Shown here: positions 1 to 12,698 of the stretch, piece after piece
How the letters are laid out: the number at the start of each line of letters is the position of its first letter
How positions within the stretch are numbered: the first letter of the stretch is position 1
From: Citrus sinensis
Lineage: Eukaryota > Streptophyta > Magnoliopsida > Sapindales > Rutaceae
NCBI RefSeq assembly: GCF_022201045.2
Contig: NC_068556.1
Span: 3,016,001-3,080,000 of the forward strand
Reading direction: 5' to 3'
Length of the DNA stretch: 64,000 nucleotides
Notes under the pieces: model-generated
Database searches by the model: none
Told to the model about the DNA's origin: nothing
What the model saw: the letters and a program-made list of their open reading frames with translations, nothing else
Translations under genes and position numbers: made by a program

Positions 1-1219
1 TGTTCCACGGTCAACGGAACTGAGAATGCAAAACTACAATCAACTTTGCTTTAACAAAAATAACACATCTACGAGCTGTTTGGCTGACGAGAACGAGTGC
101 TTCTGAAGTGAAACGAAATTTGATAAACTAAACAAACATAGCACTCGAACGCTTTTCTTTTTCTTTTCTTTTCTTTTTTTAAATAATTGATTTAGATTTT
201 ACCTTCTGCGGATCGTTTGCTTCGCAAGAAATTGAAAAATTCACATCGAATCTTCTCAGCGTCAATTGGAATACTCTCTGCTTTTTCCATTTGTTTTTGC
301 GTAGTTGCGTCAGTGAACGCTTCGTTTTTAATTATTTGGATCGCGCACTCATTGTTGCCTTTTTTTGGCGGGTAGATTCGCACGTGCGGAGCACGTGGGC
401 AGCTTTTTAATGGTTGCACGTGCGTAGTCGATGGTGGGATGCATGTGGGACTGGGAGCAGTGCCGCTGTTTGGACGCGGAAGATAAGAATGGAGAAGCTT
501 CATCATTCCCCTCGTATCTCTTTCTCTCAGATAAAGTTTCCTCAAAAAGAGTTTGTGAACATGAAGAGCTTTAATTTTTTTTTTCTTTTCTTTTTTGTTT
601 GGGCATCTATCTGGTGTTTTGGCTTGTTCTAGATTGAAAACGAATAAATAAATCCCATTATTGTCGAAAATTACGTTTCTGTACGGTTCGCTGGCATCAT
701 CTGAGCAACATTCGGTATAGGAAAGAAGAGTTGCAGAAACGAGTTTTGTCTGAAATGAAAATGAACGGGAAACGAAGGTTAAAAGGAAGCTACATGAATT
801 AACATTACTGAGTGAAAAACCAGTTCCGGAAAGTTCAAGGAAGCTGCATTCATTATCTGTTCAGGCGAATAATGCCATGCTATTTGCCGCTTCGGCCGAT
901 CCTATGAAAAGGTAGCCAGGCAAATAGGATTCGTCAAATAAATTACAAAGTCACAGACTACTCGAACTTGAGGCATATGATTATCTGAACAAGCAGATCA
1001 GCGGACAATGTCTCAAGACTAAACCTTATACAAGGAACTTGGCATAAGTGATATGCACCAGGAAAGGAGCGATAAAAGGCCTAAAAATAATTATTAATAA
1101 TTAAATAGCGGTGTTAGGTCGAGAACATTTCTAGTTGTAGGAACCTGGGAAACTTCCTTTTAACTACATGAAGAACAGTTCATCTTCAGGGAACATCTTT
1201 TCTGGTGATATCTTTGTTG
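1..1219. other. Intergenic and 3' flank of the TCX gene
   Basis: This stretch lies downstream of the minus-strand TCX gene and probably holds its 3' UTR in the part next to 1219. The rest shows only T-rich runs (around 155-180 and 576-600). A 117-codon open frame on the minus strand (192-545) is listed separately. I see no tRNA, transposon end or other defined element. Confidence 0.6.
192..545 (-). CDS. Unrecognised ORF, possible partial gene
   Basis: An ATG-to-stop frame of 117 codons. I do not recognise the product. The predicted protein is basic and proline-rich in its first half (residues about 20-60) and has a more protein-like C-terminal half, with an acidic-to-basic helix-like stretch and the ending RSKRSAEGKI. 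A shorter frame overlaps on the other strand. The frame is somewhat less AT-rich than its surroundings, which is the only positive sign. It could be the last exon of a gene or simply chance. No membrane segment or known motif is visible. Confidence 0.15.
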   Translation of the reverse strand: MRKLYLRERDTRGMMKLLHSYLPRPNSGTAPSPTCIPPSTTHVQPLKSCPRAPHVRIYPPKKGNNECAIQIIKNEAFTDATTQKQMEKAESIPIDAEKIRCEFFNFLRSKRSAEGKI

Positions 1220-4200
1220 TCAGTTGCGGTTCCTAATCTCTGAATCTACCACTCTCTGTCCATTGGACAAGCCAACCCTCATAGGCAGATCATTATTCTG
1301 CCTGGAAGAGACTGAAGTGGTAGTACAAGATGGTTCCAGAGTCACTGAAACTGCAGATTTAGCACTGCCATAGCCACAAGGCTCCATGTAACCCCTTACC
1401 TCCGTTCCAGATCTTGAGGTGCCATCTTCTACAGCTTTTTGTTGGCTTCTTGTTTCACTTTTGACCAGCGGAGAACACATTGTTTCTGCAACATGCAACA
1501 AGTTATATCATCATTTGTCAATTTAGTTTTAAAAAATGGAAGATATGCAACTGCAAGTGCTAGGAAGAAAATGAAAACATCCATTTTGGAAGGATCTTTC
1601 CCATGTCTATAGTATTAAGGAAATGACAATTTCTCTTGCACCCAATTTCGACTTAGTCTTGAATTTCAACTCCATGAACTCTGATTCCCTTCACTGAAAT
1701 TTTGACCTAAAATTTTACACAAATTCTCACCCCTTGATCTATTCAATGCACTGCAGAGAGGACGGACTAGTTGGCGATAGTATATGCTACCTTTTTTACT
1801 TTATATCTTCATCATTAGATTGTATTACAATTTGACTTAAAGATTTAAGGGCATGCCATCCATTTCTATATGACTTCAAAACCATTCTATGATCGAAACT
1901 TCAAACACTCCTTTATATCACCACACGAGTAACTATCATCTATGGACAGACGTTCACTTCAGCGCTACATCACAATAATGGAAGTGCCTAATGCCTCTTT
2001 AAACCAACCAAAACTAGAGATGTTTAGAAACGGAGCACAACTATCGAAATGCCTCTTACAGTTACAAAACAAAACAAAATTCAAAACATGAGAATTGCAA
2101 GTTTTCAAACAACAATTTCGGGAAAGGGTTTGCGACATCACAAAAAACCCAGTGTTTTCTACTTTACAAATTAAAAGTTTAAATTTTAAATCTTAAAAAA
2201 ACAATTACCTTTTATGCTCCCACAAGTTATGAGTCGGTTAAGAAAATCCCGGAACCTTGTCAAGATGAGTCTTTCTTGCTCAGCGTAGATTCTTGTGGAT
2301 GCATACGCATTAGATTTCTGGACCGTGCTTTTACTTGCCAACCCTGTTTGTGGCCCAGCTTGCATAAATGCTGAATCCTCTTCATCACACATTAATGCAC
2401 GTGTTCCAGGAGACAATGGCCTTTCATTTAGCATATCACCACCATCTGACCCAGAACCGCTGGTTCCATCCACATCCATTTGATTCCCACTCTGGCGATC
2501 ATCAGGGATACCATTGTGAACTTCATGTCCTTTTCTACTATCTTCACCCTCCTGAATGGGTGAAGCAACAGAAGATCTAGAACCCTCTCTCTCTGTTTGC
2601 ATTGCACCTACTTTTTCTGCAGATTTTGAATTACAGATGTCAAACAATATTACGTGATACAAATGAACCATATTTTACCATATTACCACTAATTCAATAA
2701 CATGTTCAAATAATCAAACCGCAGGCTAAGAAATGTACAGATTACCTAAGGCAGAGTTTTGAAGTGCTAATGTCTATAAAAAATTTCCTACTCATTATAC
2801 TTACAGCTTGCCCCTAGAATATTGGAAGTATAGAAGCAAAACTTGGAAAATTTCAATTAATTTACAGGATACAACAGCCAAATTTGAAAGATAAATAAAT
2901 AAATAATGGATACTAAAAGATAATTATGGTAAATAAATATACTAGATTTTACACTGAAACCTTGTGGTATGGTCAAAGAAAAACACCATACCTCGACAAA
3001 TATTTGCATTTCATGAATCCTACATTTTGAAAGAAAATCAAATATACTAAACAGAGTAAATAAAATATAAGATTCTCAAATCTTTTATCACGATAAATTG
3101 GACGAACAAATGAAAAATAGAACTCATAGCATTAAAGAAAATCAGTATTGAATAAGAATTTCATATCAAAATACATCCAAGACATACTGCTATACAATGG
3201 AAATGTACTTGTAAATGATATTTAAAAGATATAAATACAAGTTAAATTTGGCTAGGTTTCCCGAGATAAGAGATGATGATTTTTAATTTGAGAGTAGATT
3301 ATAATGTTTCCGAATTGTCTTGAACATGTGAAAATAACTGTTAATTTCAAATTCTTTCATGTAGTGAAAACTAATTCATGCAATAGCACATTGTGCTGCA
3401 ATTGAGATAAAGTTACAAACTTAAAAACCAAACCACTCTAAAACAGACTTAGTAATAGAGAAATTATTGTTTTTCTTCCTAAAAAAAATAGAGAAATTAT
3501 AGCCATTCCAGCAATATATTTGGGAAATATTAAAACCAAACTTATGCAGAGAAACAAGCAATAAAAAATATTTGAATGTAATGATAAATACTTGTAAGTG
3601 TCTTTGTAGCTTCTGATGAAACCATGACCAAAAGTGAGCACAGCTCCTTCATGTCCTGTGGTTGGAGGATGTCCGCCAAAGGAGATCTTCAGTCATGAAA
3701 ATATGCCAATTAGAGTTTGATCGGAAATTAAAGAAAAATTTGCCGCTGAGGAAAAAGATGAACCCAAGAAAAAGGGGGAAAGTGGGGTAGAAGGGGGATG
3801 GATTACCTTAAGGCTGATTTTGTAGAGCCCAGTACTGATGCATTGGCAGTCTGAGAAACAGGGACAGACTGGGAACAAGGGACCGCAGAATTTTGTACGT
3901 TGTTTCCCTGATGGGTGAAAGTTATCACAGTCAGCAACCATCACATTTATTTTGTGAATTCTAACATAAACTACTGCATACCAAAAAGAAGAATGAGCCA
4001 AAATTTATACGTGTACATATACACATGTATACAAACAAAGGCATCACTGAAAACATAAAGTTACATATGTAAAATTCATCCAATTGGTGGTCTTGAATCT
4101 TGATCCATAAACATATATATTCAGACATCTAAGGATGCAATAAAAAATTACCTGTTGACTTTGTGGATTTCTGATGACGGACTGATCTTTGGCGGCAACA

Positions 4201-6556
4201 CCAAATAAGAGTTCCTCACTTTTTCTCTTATTTGACGTCATAAGAGTCCCATATCCAGATGAACCAACAGCCCCAATAATCGCAGCATTGGCGGCTCTTT
4301 GCATAAAGGCAATACCATTATGATCTCCATGAAAGAGAGCCCTCCTTTCTTCACTTCCTTCAAAGTTTTTGCAGTCTAAACATCGACAGTTTTCGGAGCA
4401 TAGAATATTGGCTTGGAAGCATTCACAATACTTCTTGAGGCACCCTGATTTCTTGCAGTGACATCCTTTGTTGTGCTTCGCTGCCAGTTGAGCTTCCCGT
4501 GCATCTTCCTGAGTTGTTTTGAGACACATTAAATGCTACTGAAGATCATAAACACCAGGGGGCAAAGGAACCAATACAGAGGTTTCATGAATGTATTCAT
4601 CATTTCGCTTTTATTTTATCCAAAGAAGCAATTTTCTATAATAAAACATAACCTATATTCTCCATTATGAACTTGTTCTCAGCACTTAATTCAGTCAGAT
4701 GACGTCAACACAAGAGCACTGTAGGACTTAACAATTTTACTATGCTAGGAAACACTGTTTCAAGACTCAATCAAGTCAGATAACATACCCTAGCATCCTG
4801 AGCTCCATGAGGACTGCTAGCAATTTTTGGTCTGAATGCATTTGGATTACGCTCTAATGTCGCTCCAACGGCCTCTTGCCTAGCAACCTCATGCTCTACA
4901 TTATTGTGACAATTTACACAATTGCATCCGTCGCAATAAATTCCAGCAGCAAAGCACTCACAGTACCTAACAATTGCAAAAATTTGGTTGTTGAGATCGT
5001 AAGGACAAATTTGAAGTGCTAAAGTCTTTTAGCTCCAGATGTAATCTACTTCACTAAGTTATCTTTGAATTGGGTGTTAAGATGTGCCCCTGGTGAAGTG
5101 TTGGAATAGATGTTGATCCAAATCTCCACAAAGTCTCTGTGGGGTATCAACGATTATAATTTAGTGGGAAAGACAAAAGGAAAACAGAAACATTCTCCAT
5201 GGCTGAAAACCAAGCAATGTACTTACAACTTCAAGCAGCGAGAGTTTCTGCAATTACATTGCTTTTGTTTCTTTGGAGTACCATCCTTTCCATCAGTGTT
5301 AGCCCGCGGTCGTGATCTAGGGGACTCTTGCTTTCTGAGGGAAACAAAACACATAATGAAGAGCAGTTAAAAAACATTAATATAGTGTATACATAAGCAT
5401 CTAGGAACATCTGTACCAATTTCAAGCTTGCTTCTTTAAATGCAGAAACAAAACCATTATCAGCAGAAGGTGAGCTTAGACTTAAGCGGAAAAAATATAT
5501 AAGTAAAAGCATATTTATCAAACCAAGAGGTCCAAATGTTATTGATATACAGGCGAAAAAAGGCAACAACTTTAGGATCACAAAATGAGTGCATATTAAA
5601 TGCTAAAGGCCCAATTGCAACAAAGAGCACAGAAGTAGAATGGCAAGGAAATTTGAAAAAAAAAAAAATGAGTTCAGATGCGTACACCCAATTCAAACTT
5701 CTTTTGACACAAATAAGCTTGAGTATCTGTATCTAATGTTTTGGATACTCAGTATCCATAATTATCCTCTTAACTTGCACAAAAACTTCATGTCCTTATT
5801 ATAACTGAATATAAAGTGTGCTTCTAAGACCTTCAAAGTATCATTTAAGTTATCCAAACAGATTTTATTATAATTCACTATAGTATAATATCTAACAAGG
5901 CAAAATTAATTTTATAGATAATATTCTACAAGATTATGAATTTCATCTACAGCCTAATCCCCTTCAACTTTATCCCAAGTATACCAGAAATTCAAAAACA
6001 ACTCAACGTCTATTAACAAATGTTATATAAATCATCCATCAATAAACAAAACAAGCAGATTAACATAAGCGTCTATAACTTAAGCATACAATAATAGCTT
6101 ATTTTCAAACTTAAATCAATCATCTAGAATTTTAAATTCCTAAATCACAATTGCTTCAAAAACTTACCCAGGAGGCAGTGTCGGTAGGGGAAGTTTATGC
6201 ACTGGATGTGGGACCCGATTCACCATTCGCACGTGCTGCGGCCGTGCTTGCCATTGCGGCATTGCCTGTGACGGTGACCTCATATGTGCTTGCACATGTG
6301 GTTGTGACGACGGTGGCAGTAACTGCAATCGTACAAGTGGCTGTGACTGTGACGGGGACGCCACCTTCGATTGCACTTGCGGCTGCGATTTTGGCGGCTG
6401 TGGCTGCAACGGCGAGTGTGATTGAGGCTGTGAAGACTGTGACTTTACCGACTGCTCCGGCAGTAAGCCGTTGGCCGACGCTCGGCAAATGGTGAAATCC
6501 AATTGCCTCGCCAATTTCTTTGGGGCAAAATCAGAAATCGTCTCGCCTTGTTCCAT
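1220..6556 (-). CDS. TCX5: TCX5/6-like CXC-domain (CPP family) protein
   Basis: Eight coding exons on the minus strand: 6556-6168, 5334-5227, 4966-4789, 4508-4152, 3907-3807, 3686-3592, 2616-2209 and 1485-1220. They join in frame to 633 residues. After a Pro/Gln-rich N-terminus there are two cysteine-rich CXC (CRC) repeats. The first starts at about residue 155 ([16 protein letters not shown]), the second at about residue 240 ([16 protein letters not shown]). Between them lies the [10 protein letters not shown] linker typical of the family. A conserved [17 protein letters not shown] block follows at about residue 380. The CXC repeats are known to bind zinc and DNA. In Arabidopsis TCX5 and TCX6 are DREAM-complex subunits that repress cell-cycle and DNA-methyltransferase genes in the nucleus; this role is inferred from similarity. 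Length fits the roughly 600-residue family. TCX5 versus TCX6 or another paralogue cannot be settled here. All introns appear to be GT-AG. Confidence 0.9.
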
Positions 6557-9500
6557 TAATTTTTTAAATAAATTTTATAACCATAAATGAATATTCAATT
6601 TAACAAATACGAAATTCAAATATCTTGAGATCCTATCTCCAAAAAATGGCAGCTAAACAATGTCGTTTTGTATACGCTAGCCGCTAAACTGCTGACCTGA
6701 ATCTAACGTAAGCACCGATTGGTACGGACGACGGAATGAGGATTTTTACTTATACACGTCGAAAATTTAAACCAAATCAAGCTTCGAAACGGCGTCGGTT
6801 TGCTGAACACGGCGGCGCGCAAATTTGATAGAAATTGATGAAATCTACAATCGGAGGAAGAGAGGCTTAAAGGCTATTGGCTATCGTTTGTTGCTCCCCT
6901 CCCTCTCGTTTTCTTTGAAATTGAAATTTGGTGAATATTTTACGGTTGGATGCGAGGCGTGGATGATCCGACGGGCGAAATTGAAATAATTTGTTTGACG
7001 GATGATATTGAGTGAAAGACTGCTGAGGATTTATTGGCCGTTGGATTCAGATGGTTTTAGGTTTTTATTCTAGGAAAGCGATGGGGTGGAATTTGGCGGT
7101 AATGGAACAGAAAAAGGATATAATTTTCCGCTTTGGGGACACGTGTACGGATGAGATCTGCTGCTTTTTGAATATCCGATAGAAGCAAGGGTGTAGTTAA
7201 AATTTTCAAAATTGAAATTCGTTTGGGGCCGATTTTGAAATGTACAAAGGTTTTAGGTCTCTTCTCTCCGAAGTTTGAATGGATTTTCGTGGGGCCCATT
7301 AAAGTTAATGACTGAGCACTTCCGTCTTCACTTGTCACTTTGTGGATTGACCCAGGAATTTATAAAAATAACTCAAATTAAGGAATAATTTACAGCATTA
7401 GCCCGCCTGATATTTTTCTTTCTTTGATAGGTGTGCCTTTCAAATCTCATTAACGTGAATATTGAACGTTGACCTTCCTTGGAAAAAAAAGTTGACCTTA
7501 TTGCTTTAAGCAAGAAATAATTATAAAAATATTAAATAATAATATAAACCCAAACAGCTGTCTAAATCCGCTTGTTTCATTAATTGATTTTACTTTTTCT
7601 ACTAATCCTTTATTGTCACTTATGTTGATAGTTTAATTTATATAATTATTTGTAATTGGATCATAGTTATAAAAAAATTAATAAATTATATATTCATGTA
7701 CTTTAAATTAAATTCGTTGTATGCAATCAAAATGTTTTCATCGTCTAATGATTTTTATCTTTTTTTTTAATAAAAAAATCAATTCAAAAATCACATTCAT
7801 TTATAATTAAAGAACAAGTCATTTGAAGATGAGTAATTTTTTCAGTTAATAGGCACCTAACTGGTCTTAACCTCAATAAAATTTTAGGATAAGAATTCAG
7901 TGTTGAACTGAGTTTTTACTGAGCACTGAATCAATAATTGTTATGTAAGAAAAATAAAAAAAATAAAAATTTAAAATAAATTTTGACCATTGATTTAGTG
8001 CTCAGAAATTAAAAAAAAAAAAGCTCAGCATTAAATTTTAATCCAAAATTTTATCCCATTTCAAGTTGGTATAAATGGAGATTGAACCATTTGTCTTTTA
8101 TCTTTACTGTAAAATTTTAAATCAACTGGACTGGCTCATGGAAACTTGTTTAAAAAATATTAAAAATTTTATCATCTCAATGAATCATATGTAATATAAA
8201 TGAAATAATAATGTAGAGATAAAGGTAAAATATTGATATGGTTTATTTAGACGCAAAAATTCTTTTTGAAATTTTTTGACGTTGCATGTGCTGGTTGTGT
8301 TTTAAGAGTTTTCGAGATAAAAAAAGCTATTTATCCTCCTATAAAACTTTATATTCACTTTTTATCAGATGTGTACATATATTTTTATTATTTATTGAAG
8401 CATCCAAGTGGAAATAATTAGGAGCCGGAGAAAAACTCTATGTGCACCAAATTCATACTTCAAATATCCAAGTCATGGATTAAGGGTGTAGGGCCAATTT
8501 TTATTATTTTTATTTACTAATATATGAATTTGTTTTAACATTAATGCTAGGGGAGTTATAAAATGACATTTTTATATAATATATAAATTTATGGATTGCA
8601 TGGCCAAATTAGATTTTTTTTATACTAACTTTTCATATTTTATATATAAAAAAAAAAAAAAACCCCACGATTTCTTCAAAATCTCCGAGTCCCTCTAACC
8701 TGATTAACCATATACATCCTCTGCCCTTAGCAACAATGAATGGAAAATAAACAATACAATATTCTTGGAGCACTCAAGATTTTTTTTTCCAGTGCTAAAT
8801 CCTTGCTTAATTAATCACCTTTTAATTAACATTTTTCTTTACTACCATATCGAACAGATAACAAATTAATTACTTAAACTTTTATGTTAGTTTTTGTATG
8901 AAGATTAATATATGCGTGTGTGTATAGAGAGTGAGAGATTTTTAATTTCAGTATACTCGATGATTAAACACATCTTTTCAAGTTTTCATCAACTGCTTTA
9001 ACGTAGAATGAAATGTTTTGATTAAGGGTATTCAATTCAAGCATATACAAATATGTCACTGCAACTTACAAAAATGACCTCTAGTTTCCTTTGTAGTTCG
9101 ATATTTTAAAATTATGCAACCATATTACTACCAATAGAATAATAATAATAATAATACAGTCACAAAACTGGACAAACTTTTTTTACAAATTAAAATTGAC
9201 AGCTTAAAAGTCATGAATGGATTGATTAAGAAGAATGAAAACAGATATGAGATACCTTTATCCAATCAATTCATTCATTCATTGGTTCTAATCTACCAAC
9301 TTAGTCTATACTAAACTTTTGTATAAATAATGTTACAAATTCATTAACATATATATATATATATGGTGAGAATTAAGAAAGTTTAAAATGCATCCCCCTG
9401 TGTGTGTGTATATATATATTTATATTGTATACCTTGCAATTAATACTTAAAATAAATAAATATACACATGACAACACTTCACTAAAAAAGTATTATTACA

Positions 9501-10904
9501 CGAAAACTATTGTAAATTGTAAACTCTATCCTAAGAACATGGTTAATTCTAGATAATTTGATTGAAAATAAAAATATAATTAAAAATAATAATAATGTGA
9601 GATACCACGTCCAAAACAATTTGAGTCCCAAATTCAGAAGTGTAATTTATGTATGCAATAAAGAGGAGAAATCAATGTTAAACTATTAATAATTTAACCG
9701 AAACATATAGAATTAATTATGACAAAACTCTTAATCTTGGCTGGTTGATGGCATAGTGATAATGCGACATCGATTGGTGAAAAGGACGAAATTCGATGAC
9801 TTCGATCGCTTTGTCTCTTTTTGTATGATGGCAGAGAAAATGACTTTCAACTAACCATTATTAATCCTATGCAGGTGTACAAACACGAATAAAATAAATT
9901 AGGAATATGTTTTCCACAATAAAATTTCATTTTCAATTTTTTTTTTTTTTTTGACCAACTAACAAAGATCTCAGCTATTATAATATAAAGTGGCATGTTG
10001 AAGAATAAAAATGATACCCATTTGCTTATCTGTAAAGGCAATGAGATTACATAAATATTTCTCCTGTTTGTGTTAAATTTGCTATTCAAAGCAAGATTCG
10101 AATTGTGTCATGTGGTAGCTATTGCATCAACATGGAAATTATTTTCTTCTATGTTAATTATTTCCCTTTCTTGGCTACTACTGAATTAAATTATCAAATT
10201 TCTGCTCTTTCAATTTGGGTAAATTATGAAGCTATTTCTAAGCAAGATTATTTGGATTAGATTTGTCAAACACACAAACTATGTATACAAATTCATATGG
10301 CATGATATGATTAGAAGAATGTATATTTAAATTAAAATTCATGAAATATTTTTTTTATAAGTTATAAATGTTTAGTTTAATTTTTCTTTTTTAGTAGTTG
10401 ATCGTTTTAGAATACGAGAATAATCTTAAGTGAACATAGTGTGTGTATATACACTATCTCTTTTACTGGATTCACTAGGTTATTCAGTGACACTGTGATT
10501 GATATTTTCTTATATTGTTCGCAGGCTTAATTTATTTATTTTTCTATATGTTACTCTTAGATTTTTAAGTATGTTTTGTTGAGTTTAACTAATCTTAACA
10601 TTGGTTGTAATATGTTTTACAGATGTCAACTATACACACACACACACACCATTAATGTACATATTTTTTTTTTTTGATACTGGTTACACACCAGTTTACT
10701 GCATTACACAGATATTTACAAATATTTACAACTGTTATCACAATAGTACACTGATATTTACAATAAGATATACCTAACTGGGACTTATATATATGATTAC
10801 ATTAAATTTTATGAAATACATGGGCAGATAAATTGTCCTTACAGACGAGGGATGCCCCTACTTCACTTACATTTCGCAAAAAAAAAAAAAGTTATAAATG
10901 TTTT

Positions 10905-10978
10905 AGCCCCACAATGCTTTTGTGGGGGCTTGATCTTGTGAGGGCAGCAGCCCACCACTTCGACCAAGGCCGAAGTGG
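10905..10978. repeat. Pair of adjacent GC-rich hairpins
   Basis: Two inverted repeats follow each other in otherwise AT-rich DNA. The first pairs AGCCCCACAA with TTGTGGGGGCT, one base bulged. The second is a perfect 8-bp stem, CCACTTCG at 10955-10962 with CGAAGTGG at 10971-10978. A 13-base A run sits just upstream. The arrangement could be the tail of an old retroposon, but I see no defined element ends. Confidence 0.4.
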
Positions 10979-12647
10979 CTCATACTTACAGTACTTGATC
11001 TTAACCAAAGGCCGAGAAAGGCGTTATATATCATACTCACATCAATTAAAGGCCAAGAAAGGTATTATACATATCATACTTACACCTATATACACATATT
11101 ATACGTTCCAAACTAATGTTTCGCAATATTAGACAATTAATAGTTTTAACATTTTCAAGACGGTGAGTCGTTAATTATATCTTCTTGATCATCATGAATT
11201 TTCTCATTTATATTGGCAGAGGCATTAAGTTTGCGTGAATTACGGAAAATTAATATAAAAAAAAACCGACAAATCATACAAAATTAATGTGTCCACATAA
11301 AAGGTTTTATAGTACACTTGTGGTGACAAATATCCGCAACTTGGCGCTTGAGTTTATGTACGGATTTGACTTTGCAAATGACAAGCACAAGCACTAATAA
11401 AAGAGATACAACGAGAAGAAGAATTAAAACCCATGTGTCCCACGAGGGAGGGATTGGTTGAAACCCCTGGATGGATGGTTCGCTCTTATGAGGTCTGGAT
11501 TTGAGTATGCTGAAATTGAAAATAACTATATTAAATTGTTTGATTAAGTTAATCGAAATTCTTTTGAAGTTTTAAAATATATTGAAATTCGTTCGAGTGT
11601 TAAATTTTTTTTTTTTTTTGATCTTATCATTTAACTTTTGGTAGTGTTTGATATTAGGAATATGAATACTTTTAATTTTTTAATTAATTAAATAATTTTT
11701 AGCATAATTAATTAATTTTAAATGCAAAATTATTAGAAAAGTAAAGAAATTATCATAATTTTTCTAATTAATTCAGAATTTGAAAAATTAAATTCGAAAT
11801 AAATATACATATGCTATCTTTAGGAGAATAATACGTTGAGGATATATGTTGCTTCAACTTTTTATCCTCTGTGTGTGTGTATATATTTAATTTTTTATTA
11901 CATTCTAAAAAAAATTTAGAGTTAATTAAAAAAGTTATGACAATTCCCTTTCTTTTTTCTACAATTATCAATTAATAATGATTAAGAAAATCATTTAATT
12001 AATTTAATAACTAAAGGTATTCATATTATTAATATCAAACAACTATCAAGTGTAAAATGGTAAGATCAGTAAAAATTTTGACACTATAGGAGGTTTGGAT
12101 GTGTTCTAAAACATTAAACGAGTTTCTAGTAGTTTAGTCAAATAACATGAGAGTTTCACTTTTTCCTCATCAACAATCCGCATGTTTTATATATCTTTTA
12201 TCTTTTTTTTTTAAAAAAAAAAAATGAGCTAAAGACATCGGTCCTTATGCATTAGCTTATGCATTAGGTGGTTAAACTTTTGTTTTCAGCTTTCTTGAAT
12301 AAATTTTCGGATCACTCATATACTTTTAGAGAAAATATAATGATGGCTAATGTTCTAACAAGCTTGAGTCAGCAATATGCTCATTTTACTTAGTGGGATT
12401 CATCTCCTTCAGAAATTGATGCTTTACCTTTTTTTTTATGATGCAAATGGCTTTCCAAATTATCAATTTTAATTTATTTTATCTTTGCTTTATCGATTTG
12501 ATAAGGAGTAAGACTTATTTTATCCCTCCAAATTATACTATCCACAAAAAAAAAAAAAAAAAAAAATTTGCCAGACATTTCGGCTGCCCAAAGCCCCAGA
12601 TGGATATGTATGTGTAAATGTTACTATGTTAATAAATTAAAAAAAAA

Positions 12648-12654
<7 letters not shown>

Positions 12655-12695
<41 letters not shown>
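12655..12695 (+). repeat. (GA)n microsatellite
   Basis: About twenty consecutive GA units, preceded by a run of A. No gene is adjacent. Such runs are length-polymorphic and are also binding sites for plant GAGA-binding (BPC) proteins. Confidence 0.9.

Positions 12696-12698
<3 letters not shown>

Noticed and set aside
6151..6495. Long open frames on both strands overlapping the first TCX exon
   Set aside because: They are other-frame readings of a Pro/Gln-rich exon on the minus strand whose frame joins correctly to the CXC exons.
7057..7338. 93-codon minus-strand frame upstream of the TCX gene
   Set aside because: No motif, not conserved to my knowledge, and located in the expected promoter area.
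12280..12300. CAGCTTTCTTGAA, which matches 13 bases of miR396
   Set aside because: The rest of the mature sequence does not match and no complementary arm was seen nearby.
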